A stretch of 64,000 nt of DNA, taken from JACPFJ01 sp036504875. Lineage in GTDB: Bacteria > Desulfobacterota > Desulfuromonadia > Geobacterales > Pseudopelobacteraceae. Shown here piece by piece: positions 35,301 through 47,300 of the stretch (its first letter is position 1; every line of letters starts with the position of its first letter). The stretch lies in contig DASXUK010000003.1 in assembly GCA_036504875.1 (NCBI GenBank), positions 62,001 to 126,000 of the forward strand, read 5' to 3'. A program made the translations under genes and the position numbers. The notes below the pieces were generated by a model that saw nothing but the letters and a program-made list of their open reading frames with translations, did not search any database and was not told the origin of the DNA.

Positions 35301-38300
35301 TTGACCACGGTTGGGGCATAGGTATGTGTACTATCACCGCTGCCTGGTAATCCCAGCGGGATGCGGCCGTTGGTGCAGCCGTTGCTGCCGCTGGCGCAGT
35401 TCGATGCCGTCGGGACCGTATTATCGTATTTGGTCCAGTTAAGGCCATCGGGGGATGTGGCGTAGTAGATGCGCCAGTTGCTACGGTCATGGCCGGTGTA
35501 CCACATTTTGTAGATGGGGGTGATGTTGTCGCTCTGGACGTCCTTGATTACTGCCGAAGAAACATAGACATTCAAGCGGTCGCCTATGCCGGCCACATCG
35601 CTGCCGAGTCCCAGCCGGCCGTTGTTGTTGGTCGGAACGGTTCCGGCATCCTGAACAGGCGGCAAGGAAGCATCAACCTTGGTCCAGTCCAGTCCATCCG
35701 ACGATGTGGCATAGTAGATGCGCCAAGCCCCACCGGTTCCATGGTCGTTACCCGAGTACCACATCCTGTAAGTTGCGCCTTCTTTGATTACTGCTGCACC
35801 TTGAACCGAGCCTGAGTCGCCTCGGTCGGTGGGGGTTCCATAGGGGCTGGTGGAAAGAACGACGCTGGTCGATGTCCCCAGCGGTATGCGGCCATCGGTG
35901 GAGGTACTGTCGGAACCGGCCGGGATTGTGTTGTTGGTCTTATTCCAGATTACTGACGGTGAAGAGGCAAGGGAGTATTCACCGAGGGGATAATCCGAGG
36001 TACCGTTGTTGGCCACCGCTCGACAGAAGGCATAGCCGTTGGTCAGGTTCGCCTTGATATTGCCGGTAAGCGTATAACTCCCGCCCGGGACGATCTGTGG
36101 GAGGGCTGTGCTAAACACCTCCGATGAGTTTGCAAGATCCACGGGAGCCTTAGTCAAAGACTTGGAAATCTTCATGCTCTTGGTACCACTTGCCGCTGCG
36201 GTCCCGTCTTCAGAGGCTCCGCTCCCCACGCTCCAGCCTCCCAGACCGGTCTCAAAATCGGGATTGCTTACCAGATTCGCCACCTGCGGCGTGATGACAG
36301 TGACCACCGGCGAATACTGGCTGCTCCAGTTGTTCAGAATCTGGTATGCCTCCGGAGCTGGCGCCTGGTTGACGCCAATGGCATCCACCGTCACGGTTGG
36401 CATTGGCGAGGCGGATTTGCGGATGCGCACCCAGTCTATGACCTGGTCGGTGATGTCGATTGTGCCGCCGCCGGTGGTGCCTATGCCGGAACCGACATTT
36501 GACCCCAGGAACAGGTAAGAAGGAGAATTCCAGGCCCCGCTGACCGTACCTTTGTCATTAAAAGAGCCATCGGCATTCTGGACCTGGTACAGGTCGCCGC
36601 TTGTGAGGAAGTACGAGAACGACGTATCCGCAGAGGCTGGAGTTAATACCGGTGCGTATACCGTGATGCTGTTGGCCGTGTTGCTCAAAATAGTCTGGCT
36701 CTGCCCGGCGTTACGGCCGGTTAGAATCACTAATTTCTTGTTTACCAACGCATTGGCAGTCCAGGTTTTGCTGGTGTCGGTGATGCTTACCGATCCTGGT
36801 TTTGTAAAGCGTTGGAGATCGGCATAGGTGATCGGATCTTTGCTGAAAAAACTGATCTTACCAGTGCCCTGGAATTCCAGACCTAAAATGGTGTCGCTGT
36901 TCAAGGCTGCCAGGGTTGTACCACTGGTATTGGGATAATAATCCTGCACTACGTTGTTTGCGGCAGAAGTCGAATCACCGGCCTGGGCTCTGAAGCTGCC
37001 ATTACTTTCCAGGCGATTGACGACATAGGCGCTGAAGCCGGCATTGCCCCCCAGGAAGTATTGTTGGTTGGAAAGGGTTATGCCAGCCGGATAGGCTCCT
37101 GTTGGTATCGGAGCTAACCACTGGTTTTTAAGTTCATACACATAGTTTTGCGGATTGGAGACAACCGCGGCGTTGCTATAGACAGCACCGCTGTTGATCC
37201 GCAGTTTGCCGGTACCGGTACCATCCAGCGAAATATTGGCCGAGGGATCCGACAGGCTCCATCGGGAGGTAAAGCTGCTGTCGCTGAGCCCGCTGTATTT
37301 GAAGTCGTCGAAGAATTCGAAGGTGTTGGCGCCGCTGCTCATGGACGAAGCATTGGCGTTGCCGTAATACATGGCAATACTGTTGTTGGCGCCGGTCTTA
37401 ACCCATACCTGCGGGTAAGCGACCGAGGACTGAGTGTAGCTGGAAAGAATCTCCGCGTCCAGCAAGGCCTTATTGAAGATGCACACTTCGTCGATGGTGC
37501 CTTTTGTATAAGTAGCAGTACCTCCGGGAGTGATGCCGATAGCGAGAGGTTCATTGCTGGCTGTGAGGGTTACGGCCGTGCCGGTGCCGATACTGGCGGT
37601 TTCCTTGACACCATCGATGAATACAGCTACCTCGGTTGAGTTGAATCTCCCCACGACATGATGCCAGCCGGGCGTCAGACAGGTACCCAGGTTCAGGCCG
37701 GTAGCCAGTCCGGTGGTGCCATTATTTACCACGAAGCGCACCCTTTTTTGACTGTTGGAGCAGTTTAGACCGTCATCGAAGTACAGTCGGAACAGGGCCG
37801 TACCGCCATATGAAATCTGTTTACCCGCGATCCACGACCAGGCAGTAGTGGTTGTGTCGAAGTTGACCCAGGTGTCAATGGTCATGGCTGTGGTGATCGT
37901 ATCCAGAGCTGAGCCGGTACCGTCGGTCACACTTACATAATTGCTGGTTCCATTCAGGCTCAGGCCATTGCCGAATCTGCCGCCTGAAAGTATTGTGGCG
38001 CTGCTGGTCAGTGTACCGGGCAAATTGCTGCCGCTCACGTCTGCGGTTGTGCCGCTGGTGATGCCGGCAGCTTCATCAAACGGCCAGTAGCCAACCAGGC
38101 CGGTCCCGGCAAAGAAGGCGCTATTGGTGCTGCTGCCCGAGATCGCGCTGGAATTGCCGTAGTACATGGCAATTTTGTTGCTTACGCCGGTTTTGATCCA
38201 GACCGTGGCTGAGGCCGGATTGGTGTCTATTTTCTGTATCCAGAACGGGATTTGGGCATTTACCTGATAGTCATAAAAACGGAGATCGGAAAGATCGGGC

Positions 38301-41300
38301 TTCATGTTCTTCAAGGAGGAAGCGGAGATCACCACCCTGGTCAGGGCATTGGCCGAGAAATTGCTGATGTTGACCGGTTCTCTCAAGGTCCATGAACCGC
38401 CGTTGGCGCCTGACCACGCCGAGGTGTTGGGGAAAGCCGCAAGATCCAAATTCCCCTCGACCCAGTAAGGCAGCTCCTGACGGGCAATGGTGTCGTAGAA
38501 GCGGATATCCGAGAGATCGGATTTCATGGTCTTGGCCATGGTGGCCGTGATCGGCACCGGGGTCTGGAAGTTGGGCTGGAAGTTGTTGATGGTCAAAAGC
38601 GAGCCGGCGGTCCAGTTGCCAGCGCCTGCAGAACTCAAGTTGGCGGGGAACTGGCTGGTGTCTACCGAGCCCTGCGGCTCCGGGTAGGCGTATCTACGGA
38701 CGCGCACCCAGTCGACGACCAGGTCGGTGATATCGACCACCCCTCCGGCCATACCCCACACATGGCCAAGATACAAATAGGCATTGGTGTTGCTGTTGGT
38801 CGGTTTCCAGGTTCCATTCGTAGCTACCTGTGGCACCCTGTCGCTAAAGGTATCGGGGTTCCGGCTGAAGAACGTGATCGGGTTGCTGCCAGGGAAGCCA
38901 AAACCGATTATGCCGGCGTTGGTAGCCCCGATGTAGCCGGCACTGTTGCCGTCAATATTTGGCGACGCAAGGTTATTCGTACTTGTTGTTCCATCGGCTG
39001 ACACTGACTGGAGATTATTCGTTATGTTCAAGTTTGCCCTGGCAATGGCGTTGCCGTTGCCGTTGCTGGCGGCAAGCAAATTGGCGTTGGCGGCCACCAA
39101 TCCGGAATACCAGACATTGGCAGAGCCAAGCCAGTAGGCCTTCATCTCGAAGGCATAGTTCTGCGGATTTGATAAAACCGGGTTTTTGCTGACCAGTGCC
39201 CCGCTATTGATCCGTACCGTGCCACTGCCGCTGCCGTCTACCGTAATGTCGGCGCCAGGGTCCGACTTGCTCCATTTGGCTGCGTCCAGGGTGGTAAAGT
39301 CATCGTAAAAATCAAACATGCTGGCAGCGCCCACGGCAGTGCTCTTGGCATTCGGGTTGCCATAGTACATGGCAATGGAGTTGGCGTTGCCGGTCTTGAT
39401 CCAGAGCGTTGCAGTGGTGCTAGTATAGCTTTCAATATAGTAGGCAAGCTCCGCCCCGGCAGTGGTGTCGTAGAAACGCAGGTCGGAGTAATCGCTGTTC
39501 ATCAGGGGCGATTTGCTGACAATCAGCCTGGTCTGGTAATTGGGCTGAAAACCGGCTAACACGACCTGGCTGCTGGCTGTCCAGCTGCCTGAACCGCCAG
39601 CGCCGGGATTCGGATCAAGCTGAGGGAAGGCAACTGCTGTATCTATAGTTCCCAGCGGCTCGGGATTCGGGTATGCGCTTTTGCGTACCCGCACCCACTC
39701 GACACTGATAGGGTAAATTGCTGCAGCTCCTGCATTATGTCCCCAGATATGGCCGAGTAATATATAAGGCGCTGTCGGTCCGGACGGGTTCCAGACATTG
39801 GCATAGTTCGTCACGGCTGGGAAATATTGAAGCGCATAAGTGGCGGGGTCTTTAGTGAAGAAGTTCAGGTGAGTCGCATCCTGATACTCGATGCCGCTGA
39901 TCCGGTCCGGACCGGCAATATTCGTGTCCATGTTGGCCGGTACGCCGGTATTTGACAGCATATATGAGTTCGGTACCAAAGAGCCGGTCAGATTCCAGCC
40001 GGTGACAGATCCGTCTCCGGCAACAAACTGTAACCCCGAGGCGCTGCTAAAGCGGAGATCGGCATGGGCGTAATACGGACTGCCGTTGCCGGAATAAGTA
40101 TCCCAGGAATTACAGACCGAAATTCCGGAACCACCTGCGGTGGTTGTGGTAAAGCTGTTTTTCATCTCAAACACCCTGCCAAGCGGTGTGGTGAGAGGGC
40201 CTATGGTATTTTGGCTGTAAACCGAGCCTACTGTAATGCCCAACCTACCGCTGCTTACCGTTGCAGTTCCACCAACTGAGACCCCCCAGCGCGCGGTAAA
40301 GTTGGGGTCGGCGGCACTGCTGTAGTTGAAATCATCGAAGAAATCGAAGACCTTGGTGGCATCGCTGGCGCTGGTGGCGCCGGTAGCATTCTTGTTGGCA
40401 TACAGGGTGATGGTGTTGGTGTTGGCAACGCCATTGCCATTGGTGTAGGGGTCGCCGGTCTTGATCCAGACCGTCGCGCTGCCGTCGCTGTTGACTGTTT
40501 CGATCCAGTAGGGGATATCAGCCTTGGCGATATAATCGTAGAAACGCAGGTCATTGATCTGGGCCGCTGTCCTGCCGGCAACGATGGAAGCCGGTATGAC
40601 CACCCGGGTCTGGAAGTTTGGCAGATAGTTGGCGATATTAACCCGGGCCGAGACAAAGCCGGTCTTTACGGCCTTGCTGCGATAGCTGTAGGTAGTACCG
40701 GCACACTCGGAAGAGTCTACAGACATGTTGTTGTCGTCAATCTGAAAGTTCTTCAGGACAATATCGGCCTGGGCCGTACTTTTATTTGCGCCGAAAACTA
40801 TCGGCGAATTGCCAACTGCCTGCGGAGAAACAACAGTTTGTGTGCCGATCAGGTTGCCGTTCACATAAACCTTGAAAAGACTCCCGGCCTTCTCGCCACG
40901 AACATGATACCAGGTGTTCAGATCAAACGGGGTGCTGGTGCTGCCCAGGCCATCCTTGCCTATGTAGACCTCACTCCATTTGCTATTTGGAACAACAGTG
41001 TAAACCCAGTCGAGACGGGCAGCAGAGGGGGTAAGCCAGACAGAGGGGCTGGCAAAGCCGCTGTTAGTGGCATCCAGTGAATACTGGCTGCCAAATATAA
41101 CCCTCCATGCCGCATTGGTGTTTACTATCTTGAAGTCGAACTCGATGCCGTGGGTGTCCGAATCGAGGATATCGGTGCTGCCACCATAAATCTGATAGGT
41201 ATCGCCAACGACGATTGCATTGCCGAATGTATCGGACAGCGTTAACTGAGCGGGGGTATTGGTGGTAATTGCCACCATTTTGCCGGCACTGACGCCGGAG

Positions 41301-44300
41301 GTCATTTTCAAGAAATAGCCCTTCCACTGATCAGCCACCCAGGTTTTGTTCGAATCTGCAAGGTTCCACCACATGTTGGTGCTGGTGGTCGCAGTACCAC
41401 TGTCCAGAACAGAGTAAACAATGTTCTGGTAGGAGGAATTGCTGTTGGTTAAATGCAACCCTCCCTGTTCAAAGAGAGGATCGTAATACGCGTTTATTAA
41501 AGGGGTCCTGTAAAGATCCAGGCTGTTGCCTGATATGTCACTGGCATTGTTTAGGAAGGGATAAAATGCCTTGATCTTGCGGCTGGTAGTAGTTGGCAGC
41601 AGGTTATTGATGTAGCTGAAATCGGTGCAGCCGGCGCCGGTGCAGCGTTCAAGCAGAAACCCGCCTTCCGAAGAGGTATTGTCTGCCCAGCTGACATTGA
41701 CCTGGGTGGTATTGTTGTTGGCAATCGCCAGCCCCGGAGCTACCGGGGTGGCAATTACATAGGCGTCGCCACTCGGATATAGAGCCGGGTCAGGAGTGCC
41801 GAACGGACTGGTCCAGGGGCACGTCGCTCCAGACCCGAAGGATATAACCCGGTAACGGTAGGTAGCACCTACCGCAATATCCTTGCTGTCGACATAGGTG
41901 ACCGTTGTGCCGGCTCCGGCGGCAACCCCCACGGTTGCAAGCAGTGTGGACGGGGTACAGGTCGCGCCACCCATGTCGGTACAGCGATAGATATAGAATC
42001 CGGATTCGTCCGAGTTGTTGTCCTTCCAGCTGAGTGTGATCTGGGTTTCGGAGGTACTGGTTGCCTTGATCAGCGACGGGGCCGGTGGCGAAATGATGCT
42101 GCCTAACACCGGTTCACTGTAATCGGGCCAGCCACTGTTGGAGCTCGTCAGCAGAGCCCCATCCGGTCCGTATTTGAGCACATGTAACCTGTACCAGTAA
42201 TCGTTTACGGAAGCGCTGCAAAGCGGGTCGGAAAGGGTGCGCGCCGCATTGGGGCCCAGGATGGCCTTATAATAGGTTTGGGATGCCGGGGTACAGCCAG
42301 AGATTATTTGGTAACTTTCGGTTCCACTCAATGCATTGGGGAAAGCACTGGTGAATGTTATTGTGTTGTTATTTGTGCCTGAATTCCCGGATATAAACCG
42401 AGCCAGGCCGCTGTTCGCTCCAGAAGTAATTTTCAGGAAATAGCCGTTCCACTGGTTGCCAGACCAGCTCTTTCCTGAATCGGTAAGGGTGGTTGTTGTG
42501 GCTGCAGTCGCATTGCTGGTGACCGCAGGAGCCGTATCGGTGCAGCGCTCGATCTCATAGCCATGCTCACCGATAATACCCTGGACGATCTTGCCAAAGC
42601 CATCGGCCGGCACGATCTGATATTGATCGCCGCTTGCAACCGCTGCCGAGAAATTGGCGGCCACCGTTACGCTGTTGTTGGTGTTGCTGGTAATCTGGCG
42701 GTACTGGCCGCTCTTGGTACCGGAGGTGATCTTCAGGTAGAAGCCGATCCACTGGTTGGTGCCCCAGGCTTTTGCAGGGGCGTTGGCATCTGTAAGTGAG
42801 TTGCTGCTGCCTGCGGTGGCAGTGCCGCTGTCCGAGGCAAAGTCGCTTTCGGTCCAGTTCAGGCTGATCTGGGTGGTGGAGCCGGAGGTGGAAAGGACAG
42901 GCGCCGACTGGGACCTGGCTACGTCACAGACCACGCTGGAGGTGGGGCTGGCGTGATCACCGGCGGCGTCCAGCGGCCAGATCGGGTTGGTGGTCTTGAC
43001 CCGGTAGCAGTAAGCGTTATTGCGCTTGATGCTCCAGTCGGTGTAGGAAGCCAGCCCGGTGCCACTCATGGTAAATCTGCTGTCGGCAACAAAACTGCCG
43101 GAGCAGCTACCATTATGGCCTGTGGGGCTATTGTCGCAGCGCTCGATGACATAGCCGGTTTCGGACACTGTGCTGTTGGTCCAGGTCAGGGTGATCTGGT
43201 CCGAGGCCAGTGGCGTGGTGTCGAGGAAGGTCCCGGTGGCGCCCCAGGTGATCAGGTACTTGTCGCCATTTATAATGTTGGAAGCAAATGACGGGCTGAG
43301 GGTGAGTATTGTAGGGGTATTGCTCTGGATCAGGGTGGTCAAGCCCATGTTGGCTCCTGAGGTCATCGTCAGGGAAAAGCCGATCCATTGGTTCGTTACC
43401 CAGGCCTTGCCGGTATCGGTCAGGCTGTTGGTGCTGCCGCTGGCGGCTGTGCCGCTGTCCGAGGGGTTTACCCAGGCCACGCTGGCAGTGATGATCTGGT
43501 AGCTGCTGCTGCCGATAGCGTTGGCAAAACCGGGGTTCAGGATCAGCACTGTGCCGGTGTTGCTGATGATCGGCGCGGTCAGGCCGTTGTTGGCGCCGGA
43601 GGTTATCTTCAGGTAATAGCCGCCCCACTGGTTGGCTGCCCAGGCCTTGGTACCATCGGTCAGGGTTGTCGTAGTGCCGCTGGTTGCCGTGCCGCTGTCG
43701 GACGGGTTGATGCTGTCAAAGGTGGTCTGCCAGTCGTTGCCGGAGTCGCTGGAACCGTTGTTGCCGGCTGTAACAGTCCGCCTGACCCCAAATTTGTCGC
43801 TGTCTCCCGGCACGCTAAAACCGGGGCTGCTTGCCAGCGTAACTGGCCCCAGCAGCGAGAAGTAAGTGCCGACCGTGGACGATGTTTTGCGGACCCGCAC
43901 CCAGTCCCAGTCCGTGCAATAATCATAACCGGTATACCCATTGAGATCGGCACCCAAGTAGATATTGGAGGCCGCAGCAGGCCTGGTCACCGAACCGGGG
44001 GTCGGAACGAAATAATTGGCCAATATTAACGGCTCGGCATCGTAGGAAGCCAGGTTTACTGTCGTTCCATCATTCATCGCCTGGGTATAGATGATGTTGT
44101 CGTACACCGACATTCCGGCCGGCGGTTGTGAGCTGGCAGTGGTATAGGTCACACCTGTGGTGGCAATAACTATATTGCTGTCGCCGTGCAGGCTCCAGAT
44201 CGACTTGTTACTGCCGTTGATCAGGGCCAGCGGCGTCATGCCGTATGAATAATTAAACCCGCAGGCCTTGGCCTTGGCCTGTATGCTTTTGCCGGTTGAC

Positions 44301-47300
44301 CATTGCAGGTTGGAGGTGAGATTGAAGCCGGCCTTGACGCCGTGCAGCAGGCCATTGCCGATTGAATAATCGGTATTTAGCACGCCAGCGACAGTCCATT
44401 TACTAGTGTCTATGGCGGAACCGGTAAAATCGTCGAAAAAGTCGAAGGTTGCTGTACCGCTGCTCTTAGCTGGTGCGGTCGAGTTGCCGTAGTAAAGGAA
44501 CAACGGCAGGCTGCCGTCTGTGGCGCCGACCTTTTTCGGTATGTTGTAGGTTTGGGTATTGACATGTACCTTAGTCCGGTAGGTGTTGCAGCCGAACTCG
44601 ATCCAGTAGGGGAGCGACGTGGTCGTGCCGCTGTTGGTAAATCGCAGGTCATTGCAGAGCGTGGCTACGGAGTAGGTCTTTACCAGGCCGGTCGGAGCAT
44701 TGAGCGGCATGGTCACGTTATTGGATGTGACGGCGGCGCTGTCCCAGGCACAAACGCCGCTCCCGGTTTTGTAAGCCACGACTTTGTATTTGTAGACTAC
44801 TCCCGGAACCAGACCGGTTATGTCAATGTGGCTAACCACGGTGTTGATTGCCGCGGTATTCGGGACCGTCTTTGGATTGTAGCCGGCATCCAGGGAACTG
44901 AAATCGCAGCTCGCCCCTGTGCAGCGGAAGATCTTGAAACCGGTCTGGTCGGCTGTCTTGTTGGTCCAGCTAACAGTGACCTGGGCCTCGTTGTTCGCCA
45001 CCGCATTGAGACCGGTTACTACGGCCGGCGCGGGCACATGTACGGCCAAGGTGTTGCCGTAATAAGTATCGTCACCGCCCCAGGTGCCGTTGAAGACCCC
45101 CGAAAAGCCTGAAGGAGCTCCGACAGTAACCGTCGGGAGGGTCGGGGCATAACGCATGGCGATATCGGCAGCGGTCAGGGCGCGATTATAGATACGGACG
45201 TCATCGATATAGCCCTTGAAGGCAATGCCATCATTGTCAGCACCCATGTAAAGCTGTTTTGATATCAGGTTGGCAGTGCTCGACAGCGGGCTGGAAACCG
45301 GCACGCCGTTCATATAAAGGGTAGCGGTTGTGGTGGGCGTGCCGTCCAGCACCACAGCAATATGGTTCCAGGCATTGAAGTTGGCCTGCGGTGCTCCCGG
45401 GCCCGGTACAAAGTCATTGTTGAAGCCGTAGGTGGCCGGCCGACCGTTATCCTGAAGAGCAAGATATAACCTTTGAGCTGAGAGGTTCTCGCCGAATGAG
45501 ACAATACCATTATATGTATTAGCCTGGGGAGATTTGGGATAGATCCAGGCCTCGATCGAGGCGGTGCTGCCGGTTGGAAGAGTGGCAGTGCCCCTGGAAG
45601 CATATTTCCACCTCGTGCCATCGTTACTGATGACATTGCCGGAATCGGGGCTCAACTTGGCAGCGCTGGGATCGAAAATGCCATAGCCGCCGTTAAAACC
45701 TAACGTGAGATCATTGCCCAAGCCGCTCTTGTCATAGGTGGTGCCGCCGGATGTGGCCCCTTCGCCGAAGGGAAAGAAACCCATCACGCCACTGCCGAAG
45801 ACGTTGGCAATATTTCCCACGTTGGTTGCATTGGAGTTGTCGTAATACAGCGAGATCTTCGGACTGGAGCCGGTCTTGAACCAGACGGTGGCCCAGTTTC
45901 TGTCGGATTTGTTCTCGATCCAGTAAGGCAGTTCTTTCTTGGCAGTCTCGTCGTAGATACGGATGTCAGAGAAGTCATCCTTCATACCGAGGTAGGGGGT
46001 CGGACTGGCATTATTTCCAGGTATGGTTACCCGTGTCAGGAAATCGGGCTTGAAATTACTGATGGTCAGGGTAGCAAACTTGTTCCAACTACCGCTGGCG
46101 GTGTTTATTCCGGAATTGACCGGTTTGAGGCGATATTGGTAATCGGCTGTCGCACAGACCGAGGTATCCGCATAGGTCAGCGCGCTCCCTTTACCCAAAC
46201 TGCCGACTATCGGCGGTGGAAAACCGCTATCCACTGTCGTGAAGTTGCAGCCTGCCGTAATACAGCGTTGCAAAGTGAAGGCGGACTCGGCCGTGGTGGT
46301 ATCGGTCCAGGCAATAGTGGCCTGGGTGGTATTGGGAAAGGTCACCGAGATGGTCGGCGCGGTATATTGCGTCGCCTTATTGATGGCAGCGGAATCGATG
46401 CGCCATTCGTTACCCGAATAGCCGCAAGCGGCAGAGGCAGCCTTGAAGGCTGTCACCATGTGCGTAAATGTGGCATTCTTTGCCAACCCGATGCCGGGGT
46501 CCAGAAGGCCGGCGCTGGCGTAGGTCGTGATACCGGAGCTGACCGTGTCGATCAGATAGCTGCCGGGTAGATTCGTGTCAATCGGACAGGCTTCCCCGTT
46601 CTTGCCGGGACATCTCCAGATCCTGTAACCGTTTTCATCGCTGGTGGTGCGAGTCCAGGAAAGGTTGATCTGCGACTCGGAATACGTGTTTGCGTTAAGG
46701 TTGAGTGAAGCGGTCGGTACGGCATTGGCAGTGGCTGCCACCAACGTGCCGTAAGCGGATTTCCAGCCGCTACCCTTGACGCGAATCTGGTAGCGGTATG
46801 TTATTCCGGGGCAGGCCGTCGTGTCCTGATAGGATACGCTGGCCTCGTTCCCTGCAGCCACAATCGTGGTCAAAAGATCGGAGGAGGGCTCGGTTACCGT
46901 GTCGGGAGTGCAGCCAGCTCCGCTGCAGCGCAGGATCTCGAAGCTGGTCTGGCCGGAGGTGGTCACCGGGCCGGCAAGGGTGATCTGAGTGGTATTATCA
47001 ACGGTTGCGGTCAGGACCGGGGCAACAGGATTGGCGGTGGTGACCTTTACCGGTACCCATTCGGTCTCCTCGTAGTCCGGGTCGGTCTGGTTGCCATGGT
47101 ATGACTGGAAGGCATAGCAATAGTTTGTGTTCTGGGTCAGCGCGCCGAAATCCGCACCGTTATCCGCATAAGTCACGTCGGCCGTCGGATTGGAACCGTT
47201 TTTCAGGATGGTTTTGATGGTGGGCGTAGCACCGCCGACAAAAATATTGTCGTTTGCACAGACCTGCCCATCGGCCCGCTTGATCCGGTAGCCGGTCACG

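Noticed and set aside
33700..35800. Regular direct repeats that could suggest a CRISPR array
   Set aside because: Repeats are about 220 bp, in frame, and encode a protein blade; there is no short constant repeat with unique spacers and no cas gene.
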